A stretch of 64,000 nt of DNA from NCBI RefSeq assembly GCF_003967035.1, contig NZ_AP018560.1, positions 2,217,501 through 2,281,500 of the forward strand. The letters are read 5' to 3'. Below, piece by piece: positions 22,311 through 31,618 of the stretch. Every line of letters starts with the position of its first letter. The stretch's first letter is position 1. Below the pieces are notes generated by a model, which was not told the DNA's origin, did not search any database, and saw only the letters and a list, made by a program, of their open reading frames with translations. The translations under genes were made by a program, and so were the position numbers. This DNA is from Aerosticca soli (GTDB lineage: Bacteria; Pseudomonadota; Gammaproteobacteria; Xanthomonadales; Rhodanobacteraceae).

Positions 22311-23576
22311 TCATTCCTGCAGCAGCGCGTCGATCAGCGTCATCACCCGGCGGACGGCGCCGCGTTCCCTGGCGAACACGGCCTCGGCGCGGCTGCCCAT
22401 GCGCTCGCGTCGCGGCGGGTCGAGCAGCAGGCCGAGCACGCATTCACCGAGCGCCTCGGCCCGTTCCACCCGCGTCGCGGCGCCGGCACCGAGCAGGGTG
22501 TCGGTGATCTCCTCGAAATTGAAGGTATGCGGCCCGACCAGCACGGGGCGCGCCAGCACCGCGGGCTCGAGCACGTTGTGGCCGCCGATCGGCACCAGAC
22601 TGCCGCCGACGAAGGCCACATCGGCGGCGGCGTAGAACGGCATCAGCTCGCCCATCGAATCGATCACGAAGACCTGCTGGCCGGCGCCCGGCACGCGCTC
22701 GACACTGCGCGTGGCCACGCTGAAGCCCAGGCTGCGCGCCGCGTGTTCGACCGGCCGGAAGCGCACCGGATGGCGCGGCGCGATCAAGAGCAAGGCATCG
22801 GGCAGCCGCTTCAGCACCTCCAGATGCGCCTTGAGCACCGGCAACTCCTCACCCTCGTGGGTGCTCGCGGCGATCCATACCGGCCGCAGATGGCCCCATT
22901 GGCGGCGCAGCTGCGCGCCTTGCTGCAAGGCATCCACCGGCACGGGAATGTCGAATTTCAGGTTGCCGCACACGGCGATGCGCTCGGGGTCCGCGCCGAG
23001 CAGCCGGTAACGGGCGGCGTCGGCCTGCGACTGCGCCGCGATCTGGCTCACGCAACGCAGGGCCGAGCGCACCATGCCGCGCATCAGCGCATAGCCGCGC
23101 ATGGAGCGCTCGGACAGGCGCGCATTGACGATCATCAACGGGATGCCGCGGCGGTGGCAGGCGTGATAGAGGTTCGGCCAGATCTCGGTCTCCACGATTA
23201 CCGCCAGCCGCGGCCGCGCGCGGGCGAGGAAACGCGCCACCGCTACCGGCAGGTCATAGGGCAGATAGACATGGAAGACCGTGTCGCCGAACAACTGGCG
23301 CACACGCTCCGAGCCGGTCGGGGTCACCGTGGTGATGAGCAGCGGCGCCTGCGGATAGGCCTCGCGCAGGGCCTTGAGCAACGGCTCGGCGGCATTGACC
23401 TCGCCGACCGACACCGCATGGATCCACAGGCTGCCGGTGACCGGCAGGGGGCGGAAGAAGCCGAACCGTTCGCGCCAGCGTCGGTGGTAGCCGCGATAGC
23501 GCATGCCGCGCGCGAGCAGGCGCAGCACGATGAAAGGCATGGCCAGGCACAGCGCCAGCGTGTAGAGGAGACGCAA
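22311..23576 (-). CDS. waaA: 3-deoxy-D-manno-octulosonic acid transferase (Kdo transferase)
   Basis: WaaA adds Kdo to lipid IVA at the inner face of the cytoplasmic membrane in LPS assembly. The 421-residue GT30 enzyme has an N-terminal membrane anchor (LLYTLALCLAMPFIVLRLLA), WIHAVSVGEVNAAEPLLKAL with the catalytic glutamate region, ETEIWPNLYHACHRRGIPL, the GNLKFD block and the C-terminal donor site FVGGSLVPIGGHNVLEPAVL. It is the last gene of a leftward group with two lipoprotein genes (49 bp gap) and converges on tolC. Confidence 0.96.
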   Translation of the reverse strand: MRLLYTLALCLAMPFIVLRLLARGMRYRGYHRRWRERFGFFRPLPVTGSLWIHAVSVGEVNAAEPLLKALREAYPQAPLLITTVTPTGSERVRQLFGDTVFHVYLPYDLPVAVARFLARARPRLAVIVETEIWPNLYHACHRRGIPLMIVNARLSERSMRGYALMRGMVRSALRCVSQIAAQSQADAARYRLLGADPERIAVCGNLKFDIPVPVDALQQGAQLRRQWGHLRPVWIAASTHEGEELPVLKAHLEVLKRLPDALLLIAPRHPVRFRPVEHAARSLGFSVATRSVERVPGAGQQVFVIDSMGELMPFYAAADVAFVGGSLVPIGGHNVLEPAVLARPVLVGPHTFNFEEITDTLLGAGAATRVERAEALGECVLGLLLDPPRRERMGSRAEAVFARERGAVRRVMTLIDALLQE

Positions 23577-23625
23577 CGGAAACTCTCGGCGAAAAAGCGC
23601 GCGCCAGTATAGCCAGCGGCCGCCG

Positions 23626-24078
23626 CTAGCTTTCGGGGGAAGCCATGCTGGCCTGCGGTCGCGGCTGTGCCGCCGGCAGGCGCCGCGGATCGAGCGGCCG
23701 GATGCGGGTGATGATGCAGGGGAAATCCCGCCGGCCGGTGATCACGCGGTCGTAGCCGACGGTCACCTGATCGAGCTGCGAAGTGATCGCGATCGCCGAC
23801 GCGAAGGGCAGCGCAGTGCATCCGGGCACGTCGAGCAGCCACGCCTGGCCGGGCTTGGTGTAGACGAGCAGATGGTCGCGGTCGATCGCCTCCCACGACC
23901 AGAGCGGGTGATCCAGCCGGAACTGCTTGACCGGTGCGCCCGCGGCCGCCTCGAGGTCGGCCAGACGCGGCGTCGGGCGGGTCTCTCGCTGCTGACAGGC
24001 GGCGAGCAGGCAGGCGCCGCCAAGGATCAGGCCCAGCCGGGCCAGAGCCGGTCGCCGTCGCCGGTCCGCCGCGCTCAT
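23626..24078 (-). CDS. Lipoprotein of DUF6491 type
   Basis: A 150-residue lipoprotein: the signal peptide ends in the lipobox LLAAC (Cys ~28). The mature part carries the pattern SWEAIDRDHLLVYTKPGQAW, then LPFASAIAIT and CIITRIRPLDPRRL, which matches my memory of the DUF6491 family of small exported proteins with no known function. Its ATG overlaps the stop of the upstream lipoprotein gene (ATGA at 24075-24078), so the two are translationally coupled, and waaA follows. An envelope role is an inference from lipidation and from the waaA neighbour. Confidence 0.75.
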   Translation of the reverse strand: MSAADRRRRPALARLGLILGGACLLAACQQRETRPTPRLADLEAAAGAPVKQFRLDHPLWSWEAIDRDHLLVYTKPGQAWLLDVPGCTALPFASAIAITSQLDQVTVGYDRVITGRRDFPCIITRIRPLDPRRLPAAQPRPQASMASPES

Positions 24079-24794
24079 GAGCCCTTGCCCTTGGGTAGCG
24101 GCTGCCACTTGGCCGGATCGAAACCGCCGACCTCGAACAGCAGTGTCTCCTTCTTCTCGCCATCGACCAGGGTGACGTCCATGCGGATCTTCTTGGCCTT
24201 GGCGAGCAGGGCGAGGAAGGCCTTGTCGTCGCGGATCATCAGCGCCGGCTCGCCGGTCGGCGGCGCGAACGCCTTGATGCCGATGCGCTTGCCATCGACC
24301 TCGCTCGGGATCGTGCACGTGCCGCGACAGACGAAGCCGTGGCCGCTGCCGTAAAGGAAGACGCTCTGCCCCCAGGCCGTATGCCGGCGCAGCACCAGGC
24401 GCACGCGGTTCTCGCCGGACGGCTGGCTGGAATAGATCGTCGCGGTGGACTGCGTGCCGCCGGCCATCGGCGCGACCTGGTAGGTCCACAGCGCCGCCAG
24501 CCGCGCCTTCTCGCTGTTCTCCTTCCAGCGCCGCTCGACCTCGGGCAGGGTCTTTTGCACTTCCTTCGCCGGCGCGCTGCCGGGATAGCGATCGAGGATG
24601 TCGTGGCCCATGGTCACCGCCATCTCGTCGTTGCCGATGCGCAGCAACTGGCGGTAGGTGTCGAGCTTGCCGGCGGCCTCGGCTTCCTTGGCCTGCGCGG
24701 CATCCTGCGGCGGCGCAGCCTGATCGCCCGACGACGAACAGCCGGCCAGCAGGCCGAGCCCCAGCAGCACACCCAACATGCGGACGGATTTCAT
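24075..24794 (-). CDS. Hypothetical lipoprotein
   Basis: A 239-residue lipoprotein with a signal peptide ending in the lipobox LLAGC (Cys 19). I do not recognise a catalytic domain. A helical, Ala/Glu-rich segment (residues ~25-100) precedes a beta-rich C-terminal half with RVRLVLRRHTAWGQSVFLYG, two cysteines in FVCRGTCTIP that could form a disulfide, and the repeating MDVTLVDGEKKETLLFEVGG. It heads the leftward group with the DUF6491 lipoprotein and waaA. It is likely an envelope protein; function unknown. Confidence 0.75.
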   Translation of the reverse strand: MKSVRMLGVLLGLGLLAGCSSSGDQAAPPQDAAQAKEAEAAGKLDTYRQLLRIGNDEMAVTMGHDILDRYPGSAPAKEVQKTLPEVERRWKENSEKARLAALWTYQVAPMAGGTQSTATIYSSQPSGENRVRLVLRRHTAWGQSVFLYGSGHGFVCRGTCTIPSEVDGKRIGIKAFAPPTGEPALMIRDDKAFLALLAKAKKIRMDVTLVDGEKKETLLFEVGGFDPAKWQPLPKGKGS

Positions 24795-24864
24795 CGATGG
24801 TCACCCAGGCGACGAGGGCGCCTAGCTTGAAACGGGCCACGCCCGGCACGCAACCGTTGACCGC

Positions 24865-25113
24865 TCATCCGCGAACGTCCGCGGCCGCCGGCTCGCCCGA
24901 ACGCTCGCGCAACTGCGCGCGATAGCGGCGGCTGCATGGCAGCAAAGTGCCGTCACGCAACTTCAGACGCGCGTCGCCCGACTCCAGCGGTTCGATCTCG
25001 GTCAGACCATCCAGATTGACGATGCAGCCGCGATGCACGCGCACTGGCTGCGTCCGCTGTTGCACGATTCCGACACGCGACCTTCGACGACACGGGCCTG
25101 ATCGCGGCGGCGC
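24865..25113 (-). pseudogene. LytTR response-regulator remnant (C-terminal half of the DNA-binding domain only)
   Basis: The frame encodes VRVHRGCIVNLDGLTEIEPL and then LKLRDGTLLPCSRRYRAQLRER, the last ~50 residues of a LytTR DNA-binding domain as in AlgR-type regulators. Upstream the frame closes with a stop at 25114-25116 and contains no receiver domain or first half of LytTR. The only start is a GTG at 25065 without a ribosome-binding site. A 5' deletion, probably joined to the DUF3247 gene that starts just upstream, is the simplest reading. A functional micro-protein is unlikely. Confidence 0.7.
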
Positions 25114-25117
25114 TCAC

Positions 25118-25420
25118 TCAGCTTTCGCCACCGAGCGTGGAATCCAGATGTTCGATGCGCGCGATGTCGTCCAGCCAGACGAACCGGCTCCAGCCGCCGA
25201 TGCCGCGATGGTCCAGCCGGACGATGGCGTTGAAGCCTTCGCGGTCGTCGGAGTCGCGGAAGAGCTGCACATTGGGACGTTCGCAGATGAAGCCGTCGCA
25301 GTTGCCGCCTTCCTTGAGCCACAAGCGGACATGCCCGTTAGTCGGCAGTTCGCGCACCATGGCTTCCAGGCGCGCGATGCTGGCCTGATCAGTGTAGACG
25401 TGTGTCGCCAGCCTGGCCAT
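25118..25420 (-). CDS. DUF3247 family protein, Sm-like fold
   Basis: A 100-residue protein resembling the Xanthomonas DUF3247 family (the XCC3642 type, for which an Sm-like fold is known from structure). The shared order is HVYTDQASIARLEAMVREL, a strand with VRLWLKEG, ERPNVQLFRDSDDREGFNAI and RLDHRG followed by FVWLDDIARIEHL. GGGAGG lies seven bases before the ATG. An Sm-like fold hints at RNA or protein binding, but no function is established. The family is largely restricted to Xanthomonadales, which supports the host assignment. Confidence 0.82.
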   Translation of the reverse strand: MARLATHVYTDQASIARLEAMVRELPTNGHVRLWLKEGGNCDGFICERPNVQLFRDSDDREGFNAIVRLDHRGIGGWSRFVWLDDIARIEHLDSTLGGES

Positions 25421-25548
25421 GACGAGCCTCCCGTTTCAAGAAAACCACTGCGACCATAGCGCATGCCACCGGCAAGAACGGGTCAAGCCGATGCCCGCGG
25501 CCCGTCAAGGGTTCATACTGGCGATTCCGCGCAAATACCGATCCGACC

Positions 25549-26811
25549 ATGCCCGCCGAAGCCGATCCACCTGTGCGGCCTCCTCAGCACGCCTTCGTCA
25601 GGTACTGGCTCGCCAGGGTGGCTTCCGGGCTCGGCTTCCAGATGCTTTCGGTCGCGATCGGCTGGCAGATCTATGCGTTGCGCGGACGCGCGCTCGATCT
25701 CGGGCTGATCGGCCTGGTGCAGTTCTTTCCCTCGGTGCTGCTGGCGTTGCCGGCCGGGCACCTGGCCGATCGTCATGACCGCCGGCGCATCGTGCTCGGC
25801 GGTCAGTGCATCGAGTTTGCCGCGGTGGTCGCGCTGGCCGTGCTGACGCTGCGTGGACACATCGACGAGGCCGGCATCCTGTGGCTGGTGCTGGCCCTGA
25901 GCACGGCCAAGGCGCTGGAATCGCCGGCCATGCAGTCGTTGCTGCCGGCGCTGGTGTCGCCGGCCGCGCTGCCGCGCGCAGTGGCTTCCACCAGTGCGGC
26001 CTATCAGGCGGCGATGATCGTGGGACCTGCGCTGGGTGGCCTGCTGTACGTCGCCGGTCCGGGCGTGGTGCACCTCGTCGCGGGCGCCTGCTATCTGCTG
26101 GCAGTGCTGCTGGTCGCCAGCTTGCCGGGCGGCCCGCTGCGGACGCGGCGCGAACCGCTCAGCCTCGCCACGTTCTTTGCCGGCATCCATTACATCCGCC
26201 GGCATCGTGACCTGCTCGGGGTGATCTCGCTCGACTTGTTCGCGGTGCTGCTCGGCGGCGCCACCGCGCTGCTGCCGATCTTCGCCCGCGACATCCTGCA
26301 TACCGGCCCGTGGGGACTGGGCATCCTGCGCGCGGCACCGGCACTGGGCGCGGTGCTGACCTCGCTATGGCTGTCCAGGCACGCGCTGGAGCGCCACGTC
26401 GGCCGCTGGATGTTCGGCGCGGTGGCCGGCTTCGGCGTGGCGACGCTGGTTTTCGCCGTGTCCACCACGCTGTGGCTCTCGACGCTGGCACTGTGCCTGG
26501 CCGGCGCCTTCGACATGGTGAGCATGGTGATCCGCGGCTCGCTGGTGCAGCTGGACACGCCCGATGCGATGCGCGGTCGCGTCAACGCCGTCAATGGCAT
26601 TTTCATCAACACCTCCAACCAGCTCGGCGAATTCGAATCGGGACTGCTCGCCGCCTGTTTCGGCGCGGTCGGGGCCGCCCTCATCGGCGGCATTGGTACA
26701 CTGCTGGTGGTCGCCCTGTGGATGCGGCTCTTTCCCGGACTGCGCCACCGCCAGCGGCTGCGCATGGAAGACCCCGAACTCGAAACCCCGCCCGGAGCCC
26801 GGTCTCTATGA
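25549..26811 (+). CDS. MFS transporter, EntS/DHA3-like
   Basis: A 420-residue major facilitator with 11-12 hydrophobic segments. The N-terminal FVRYWLARVASGLGFQMLSV and the cytoplasmic loop LADRHDRRRIVLGGQ (MFS motif A: G-x-L-a-D-r-x-x-r-r) place it in the EntS-like DHA3 branch, whose members export siderophores or macrolides. The second-half motif appears as MRGRVNAVNGIFINTSNQLG, typical of this branch. The substrate is unknown. Its stop overlaps the ATG of the following esterase gene (ATGA), so exporter and esterase are probably made together, which may mean the esterase acts on the exported compound or its precursor. Confidence 0.9.
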   Translation: MPAEADPPVRPPQHAFVRYWLARVASGLGFQMLSVAIGWQIYALRGRALDLGLIGLVQFFPSVLLALPAGHLADRHDRRRIVLGGQCIEFAAVVALAVLTLRGHIDEAGILWLVLALSTAKALESPAMQSLLPALVSPAALPRAVASTSAAYQAAMIVGPALGGLLYVAGPGVVHLVAGACYLLAVLLVASLPGGPLRTRREPLSLATFFAGIHYIRRHRDLLGVISLDLFAVLLGGATALLPIFARDILHTGPWGLGILRAAPALGAVLTSLWLSRHALERHVGRWMFGAVAGFGVATLVFAVSTTLWLSTLALCLAGAFDMVSMVIRGSLVQLDTPDAMRGRVNAVNGIFINTSNQLGEFESGLLAACFGAVGAALIGGIGTLLVVALWMRLFPGLRHRQRLRMEDPELETPPGARSL

Positions 26812-28448
26812 AGCCTTCTGCCCGCTTCGATCGGGCCATTGCCGCCTTCCGCTGCGCCGCCTGGATCGCGCCGCTGCTGATCGCCGGCACGGCACGTGCC
26901 GCCGGAAACGGTCCGGCCATCGAGGTCGCCTTCAGCGCGCGGGCCCACGCCATGCCGGTGACCGGGCGCGTGTACGTGGCGATCAGCCGCGACGACGACA
27001 AACCGCCGATCGAGCAGACCGACATCACCGGCGTGCCGCTGTTCGGCCACGACATGACCGGCCTCGCCCCGGGCCAGACGGTGGCGATCGGCGGCGAGGA
27101 TGACGGCGCGCCCTTGACCCGCCTGCGCGACCTGCCGGCCGGCGACTACTGGATGCAGCCATTCGTCAACGTCTATACCGAGTTCAAGCGCGCCGACGGC
27201 CACACGCTGTGGCTGCACATGGACCAGTGGGAAGGACAGGACTGGAAGCATTCGCCCGGCAACCTCTACGGCGCGCCGGTGAAAGTGCACTACGACCCGG
27301 CCGCAACGAGGCCGATCCGGCTGCTCGCCGATCGCGTGATTGCGCCGATCCCGTTCCCCAGGGACACGCCCCACGTCAAGCGCTTCCGCATCCAGAGCCG
27401 CCTGCTGAGCGCGTTCTGGGGCCGGCCGATCTACCTCGGCGCCACGGTGCTGCTGCCGGCCGATTACGCGCGCCACCCGGATGCGCGCTACCCGGTGATC
27501 TACGAGCAAGGACATTTCTCCACGGCCGCGCCGGGCGGTTTCGACGATGCCGACGGCCGCTTTCGCGCCTACTGGCTCGCCGAAGGTACGCCGCGCTACC
27601 TGATGGTGAGCCTGCAGCATCCCGCGCCTTATTACGATGACTCCTACGCGGTGAACTCGGTCAATCTGGGGCCCTACGACGACGCCATCCATCAGGAATT
27701 GCTGCCGGAAATCGCCCGTCGCTTCCGCACCGTGGAAAAACCTTGGGCGCGAATCCTGGAAGGCGGCTCGACCGGCGGCTGGATCGCACTGGCGCAGCAG
27801 ATCTTCCATCCCGACTTCTACGGCGCCACCTTCGCCTCCTGTCCGGATCCAGTGGATTTCCGCCATCACGAAGTGGTCGACATCTACACCGACGCCAATG
27901 CCTATTGGCTGGACAAGGGCTGGATGAAGGTCGAGCGCGTGGACACCCGCGACCCGGACGGCAACGTGCAGGCGATGATGAAGGACGAAAACTGGTACGA
28001 ACTGGCGGTGGGCAACCACAGCCGCTCCGGCGGCCAATGGGACATCTGGGAGGCCGCCTTCGGCCCGATCGGTACGGACGGCTATCCGGCACGGCTGTGG
28101 GACAAGCGCAGCGGGGCGATCGACCACACGGTGGCCGCCTACTGGCGGCAGCACTTCGACCTGCGCCAGATCCTCATCACGCACTGGCCGGCACTCGGCC
28201 CGAAACTCGCCGGCAAGCTGCATATCTACGTGGGCGATGCGGACACCTACAACCTCAACGTCGGCGTCCATGCGCTCGAGGAAACCCTCAAAGGCCTGCA
28301 CGACCCCGACTTCGCCGGCAGCTTCACCTACCAGCCGATGGCGCCGCATTGCTGGGGCCCACACGGCCGCGACTTGATCGAGACGATCACCGAGACGCTC
28401 AAGCGCCAGGGCGCGCCCCTTGCAAGACCCGTCTTGCCGCATCATTAA
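26808..28448 (+). CDS. Putative esterase-family alpha/beta hydrolase, exported
   Basis: A 546-residue protein with a signal peptide (hydrophobic AAWIAPLLIAGTARAAG, residues ~17-33). An N-terminal beta-rich domain (~35-180) is followed by an alpha/beta hydrolase domain of the esterase-D/PF00756 kind: YPVIYEQGHFS, the nucleophile elbow GGSTGGWIALAQ (serine ~324) and a late histidine in MAPHCWGPHGRD. Length and layout suggest a large periplasmic esterase or peptidase-like hydrolase. It overlaps the MFS gene by four bases. Substrate unknown; siderophore-ester hydrolysis is one possibility given the EntS-like partner. Confidence 0.8.
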   Translation: MKPSARFDRAIAAFRCAAWIAPLLIAGTARAAGNGPAIEVAFSARAHAMPVTGRVYVAISRDDDKPPIEQTDITGVPLFGHDMTGLAPGQTVAIGGEDDGAPLTRLRDLPAGDYWMQPFVNVYTEFKRADGHTLWLHMDQWEGQDWKHSPGNLYGAPVKVHYDPAATRPIRLLADRVIAPIPFPRDTPHVKRFRIQSRLLSAFWGRPIYLGATVLLPADYARHPDARYPVIYEQGHFSTAAPGGFDDADGRFRAYWLAEGTPRYLMVSLQHPAPYYDDSYAVNSVNLGPYDDAIHQELLPEIARRFRTVEKPWARILEGGSTGGWIALAQQIFHPDFYGATFASCPDPVDFRHHEVVDIYTDANAYWLDKGWMKVERVDTRDPDGNVQAMMKDENWYELAVGNHSRSGGQWDIWEAAFGPIGTDGYPARLWDKRSGAIDHTVAAYWRQHFDLRQILITHWPALGPKLAGKLHIYVGDADTYNLNVGVHALEETLKGLHDPDFAGSFTYQPMAPHCWGPHGRDLIETITETLKRQGAPLARPVLPHH

Positions 28449-28533
28449 TGTCGATCCGCGCTTGCACGCCGCGCTCACGCCTGGCGCGGCAAGCTCGATT
28501 CCGAAGCGACAAATCTCAAAAAAGGAGCCCGCG

Positions 28534-28842
28534 ATGAGCCGAATCCGCGATCTTGAACGCAGCGTGCGCGAGCATGCCCATGACTATGCCGAGGACGTTT
28601 CCCAGACGGCCGAAGGCCTGATCGAACGCGGCCGTCATGCCGCCAAACGCCTGGGGCGCGGTGGCGATTACCGTCGTCGCCTGGTGCGCATGGCCGAGGA
28701 CATGGCCGACGAGGCCAACTACCAGTACCGGCGTGCCCGACGCCAGGTGCAGCGGCATCCGGTCGCCTCGGTGGCGATCGTCGCCGGCACCATCGGCGCC
28801 TTCATGCTGCTGAGGCGCGTGTTCCGCGACGACGAGGATTGA
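28534..28842 (+). CDS. DUF883/ElaB-like membrane-anchored protein
   Basis: A 102-residue protein with an amphipathic, charged helical N-terminal part (residues 1-75) and one C-terminal membrane segment (VASVAIVAGTIGAFMLLRRVF). This layout is that of the ElaB/YqjD/DUF883 family of inner-membrane proteins, some of which bind ribosomes in stationary phase. AAAAGGAG lies seven bases before the ATG at 28534. A strong terminator follows 23 bp after the stop. Family assignment rests on layout more than on exact motifs. Confidence 0.72.
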   Translation: MSRIRDLERSVREHAHDYAEDVSQTAEGLIERGRHAAKRLGRGGDYRRRLVRMAEDMADEANYQYRRARRQVQRHPVASVAIVAGTIGAFMLLRRVFRDDED

Positions 28843-28865
28843 CCCCGATCCCCGACTGGATGAAA

Positions 28866-28894
28866 GAAACCCGCCGGCCGGCGGGTTTCTTTTT
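28866..28894 (+). terminator. Rho-independent terminator
   Basis: A perfect 12-bp inverted repeat (GAAACCCGCCGG/CCGGCGGGTTTC) is followed directly by TTTTT. It ends the DUF883-like gene; the convergent aceE stops 10 bp further on and the hairpin, with AAA on its other side, could serve that strand too. Confidence 0.93.
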
Positions 28895-28903
28895 GTGCAT
28901 CTG

Positions 28904-31618
28904 TCAGACGAGCACCGGATTGGGCTTGTCTGGATCGAGCCCGTAGCTGCGGATGGCGCGCGCCACGTCCTTGGCGTTGACCTTGCCCTCCTTGGCCAGC
29001 GCGCATAGCGCGGCATGGGCGATCCAGCGGCGGTCCACCTCGAAGAAATCGCGCAGGTGCTCGCGGGTGTCCGAGCGCCCGAAACCGTCGGTCCCGAGCA
29101 CCACGTAACGCATGCCCTCGGGCAGGAACGGCCGGATCTGCTCGGCGAATTCGCGGACGTAGTCGGTGGCGGCGATGGCCGGCCCGGACCGCCCCTGCAG
29201 CAAGCGGGTGACATACGGGACACGCGGCTCGGCTTCCGGATGCAGCCGGTTCCAGCGTTCGGCGTCGTAACCGTCGCGACGCAGCTCGGTGAAGCTCGGC
29301 ACCGACCAGATGTCCGCGCAGATGCCGAAATCCTTCTCCAGCAGCTCGGCCGCCGCGATCGCCTCGCGCAGGATCGCGCCCGAGCCCAGCAGCTGCACGC
29401 AGGGCGCCTTGGCCTTGGTCTTGCCCTTGCCGTTGTTCTGGCCGACGCCGGAGTCGCGCAGCAGGTACATGCCCTTGATGATGCCCTCGGCCACGCCCTC
29501 GGGCATGTCCGGGTGGGCGTAGTTCTCGTTCATCACCGTGATGTAGTAATAGACGTCCTCCTGCTCTTCGAGCATGCGGCGCACGCCGTCCTGCAGGATC
29601 ACCGCGACCTCATAGGAGAAGGTCGGGTCATAGGCCCGCACATTGGGAATGGCCCCGGCCAGCAGGTGCGAATGGCCGTCCTGGTGCTGCAGGCCCTCGC
29701 CGTTGAGCGTGGTGCGGCCGGACGTGCCGCCGATCAGGAAGCCGCGCGAGCGCATGTCGCCCGCGGCCCAGGCCAGGTCGCCGACGCGCTGGAAGCCGAA
29801 CATCGAGTAGTAGATGAAGAACGGCAGCATCGGCTGGTTGCTGACCGAATAGCTGGTCGCCGCCGCCATCCACGCGGCCATGCCGCCGGCCTCGCTGATG
29901 CCTTCCTGCAGCACCTGGCCCTTGGTGTCCTCGCGGTAGTAGAGCAGCTGGTCGGCATCCTGCGGGCGGTATTTCTGGCCGAACGGCGCATAGATGCCGA
30001 TCTGGCGGAACATGCCCTCCATGCCGAAGGTACGCGCCTCGTCGGCCACGATCGGCACCACGCGCTCGCCGATCTGCTTGTCGCGCAGCAAGAGGTTCAT
30101 GCCGCGCACCAGCGCCATGGTGGTGCTGATCTCGCGCTCGCCGGTGCCGTTGGTGATCTGGGTGAAGGCCGAAAGATCCGGGGCCTTCAGCTTGACGTCG
30201 GTCTTGCGCCGCCGCTGCGGCAGGAAGCCGCCGAGCGCCCGCCGCCGCTCCAGCATGTACTCCACTTCGGGCGAGTTCTTGCCCGGGTGGTAGTACGGCA
30301 CGTCCTTGATCTTGTCGTCCGGGATCGGGATGTTGAAGCGGTCGCGGAAGTGCCGCACGGCCGCGTCGTCGAGCTTCTTCTGCTGGTGCGTGGGATTCTG
30401 CGATTCACCCGCCGCGCCCATGCCGTAGCCCTTCACCGTCTTGGCCAGCACCACCGTGGGCAGGCCCTCGGTGTGCACCGCCGCGTGATAGGCGGCATAG
30501 ACCTTGTGCGGATCATGGCCGCCGCGGTTGAGGCGCCAGATGTCGTCGTCGGACAGGTTGGCGACCATCTCGCGCGTCTCCGGATACTTGCCGAAGAAAT
30601 GCTCGCGCGTGTAGGCGCCGCCGAAGGCCTTGCAGGCCTGGTATTCACCGTCCACGGTTTCCATCATCAGCTTGCGCAGCACGCCCTTGGTGTCGCGCGC
30701 CAGCAGCGGATCCCAGTAGCTGCCCCAGATCACCTTGATGACGTTCCAGCCGGCGCCGCGGAACACGCCCTCCAGTTCCTGGATGATCTTGCCGTTGCCG
30801 CGCACCGGGCCGTCGAGCCGCTGCAGGTTGCAGTTGATCACGAACACGAGGTTGTCGAGTTTCTCGCGGCCGGCCAGCGAGATCGCACCGAGCGATTCGG
30901 GCTCGTCGCACTCGCCATCGCCCAGGAAGCACCACACCTTGCGGTCGGTCTGGGGCATCAGGCCGCGATGTTCCAGGTACTTCCAAAAATGCGCCTGGTA
31001 GATCGCCTGGATCGGCCCCAGGCCCATCGACACCGTCGGCACCTGCCAGTAGTCGGGCATCAGCCATGGGTGCGGATAGGAGGACAGCCCGCGCCCCTTG
31101 CCCGCCACTTCCATGCGGAACAGGTCGAGCTGGTCCTCGCTGATGCGCCCTTCCAGGAACGAGCGCGCGTAGATGCCGGGGCTGGAATGGCCCTGAAAGA
31201 AGACGAGGTCACCCGGATGGTCGGGGTTGGGTGCGCGCCAGAAATGGTTGAAGCCGACGTCGTAGAGCGTGGCCGATGATGCGAAGCTCGCGATGTGGCC
31301 GCCGAGCTCGCCGGGCTTGCGGTTGGCGCGCACGACCATCGCCATCGCGTTCCAGCGGATGATCGAGCGGATGCGCCACTCCATCGCCGCATCGCCGGGC
31401 ATCTTCGCCTCGTTCGCGGGCGAAATGGTGTTGACGTACTCGGTGGTCGGCGAGAACGGCAGGTAGGCGCCCGCACGCCGCGTGGCGTCCACCATCCGCT
31501 CGAGCAGGAAGTGGGCACGCTCGGTGCCTTCGTGCTCGATGACCGCGTTCAGCGATTCGAGCCATTCCTGGGTTTCGGTGGGGTCGATGTCCTGATCGGG
31601 ATGGTCGGACGGGTTCAT
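28904..31618 (-). CDS. aceE: Pyruvate dehydrogenase E1 component, homodimeric
   Basis: AceE decarboxylates pyruvate with thiamine pyrophosphate and acetylates the lipoyl domain of E2. The 904-residue protein is the homodimeric gammaproteobacterial type. The TPP motif runs from GDGECDEPESLG to NLVFVINCN (~230-262); HIASFASSATLYDVGFNHFW and FFQGHSSPGIYARSFLEGR lie before it, and the transketolase-like C-terminal part has VADEARTFGMEGMFRQIGIY. GGAG lies before the ATG at 31618. No E2 (aceF) or E3 (lpd) gene is adjacent, so the complex is encoded at separate loci. A -10-like TAGAAT on the minus strand lies at 31714-31719. Confidence 0.97.
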   Translation of the reverse strand: MNPSDHPDQDIDPTETQEWLESLNAVIEHEGTERAHFLLERMVDATRRAGAYLPFSPTTEYVNTISPANEAKMPGDAAMEWRIRSIIRWNAMAMVVRANRKPGELGGHIASFASSATLYDVGFNHFWRAPNPDHPGDLVFFQGHSSPGIYARSFLEGRISEDQLDLFRMEVAGKGRGLSSYPHPWLMPDYWQVPTVSMGLGPIQAIYQAHFWKYLEHRGLMPQTDRKVWCFLGDGECDEPESLGAISLAGREKLDNLVFVINCNLQRLDGPVRGNGKIIQELEGVFRGAGWNVIKVIWGSYWDPLLARDTKGVLRKLMMETVDGEYQACKAFGGAYTREHFFGKYPETREMVANLSDDDIWRLNRGGHDPHKVYAAYHAAVHTEGLPTVVLAKTVKGYGMGAAGESQNPTHQQKKLDDAAVRHFRDRFNIPIPDDKIKDVPYYHPGKNSPEVEYMLERRRALGGFLPQRRRKTDVKLKAPDLSAFTQITNGTGEREISTTMALVRGMNLLLRDKQIGERVVPIVADEARTFGMEGMFRQIGIYAPFGQKYRPQDADQLLYYREDTKGQVLQEGISEAGGMAAWMAAATSYSVSNQPMLPFFIYYSMFGFQRVGDLAWAAGDMRSRGFLIGGTSGRTTLNGEGLQHQDGHSHLLAGAIPNVRAYDPTFSYEVAVILQDGVRRMLEEQEDVYYYITVMNENYAHPDMPEGVAEGIIKGMYLLRDSGVGQNNGKGKTKAKAPCVQLLGSGAILREAIAAAELLEKDFGICADIWSVPSFTELRRDGYDAERWNRLHPEAEPRVPYVTRLLQGRSGPAIAATDYVREFAEQIRPFLPEGMRYVVLGTDGFGRSDTREHLRDFFEVDRRWIAHAALCALAKEGKVNAKDVARAIRSYGLDPDKPNPVLV

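Noticed and set aside
24865-25065. A functional 66-residue LytTR mini-regulator
   Set aside because: It holds only the second half of the DNA-binding domain and has no ribosome-binding site, so it is recorded as a remnant.
28836-28856. FNR-like string TTGACCCCGATCCC after the DUF883-like gene
   Set aside because: The second half-site is broken and there is no start codon of any gene at the expected distance; it lies between convergent genes.
29015-31279. 754-codon open frame antisense to aceE
   Set aside because: Same reason: shadow of a conserved gene, with composition unlike any protein family.
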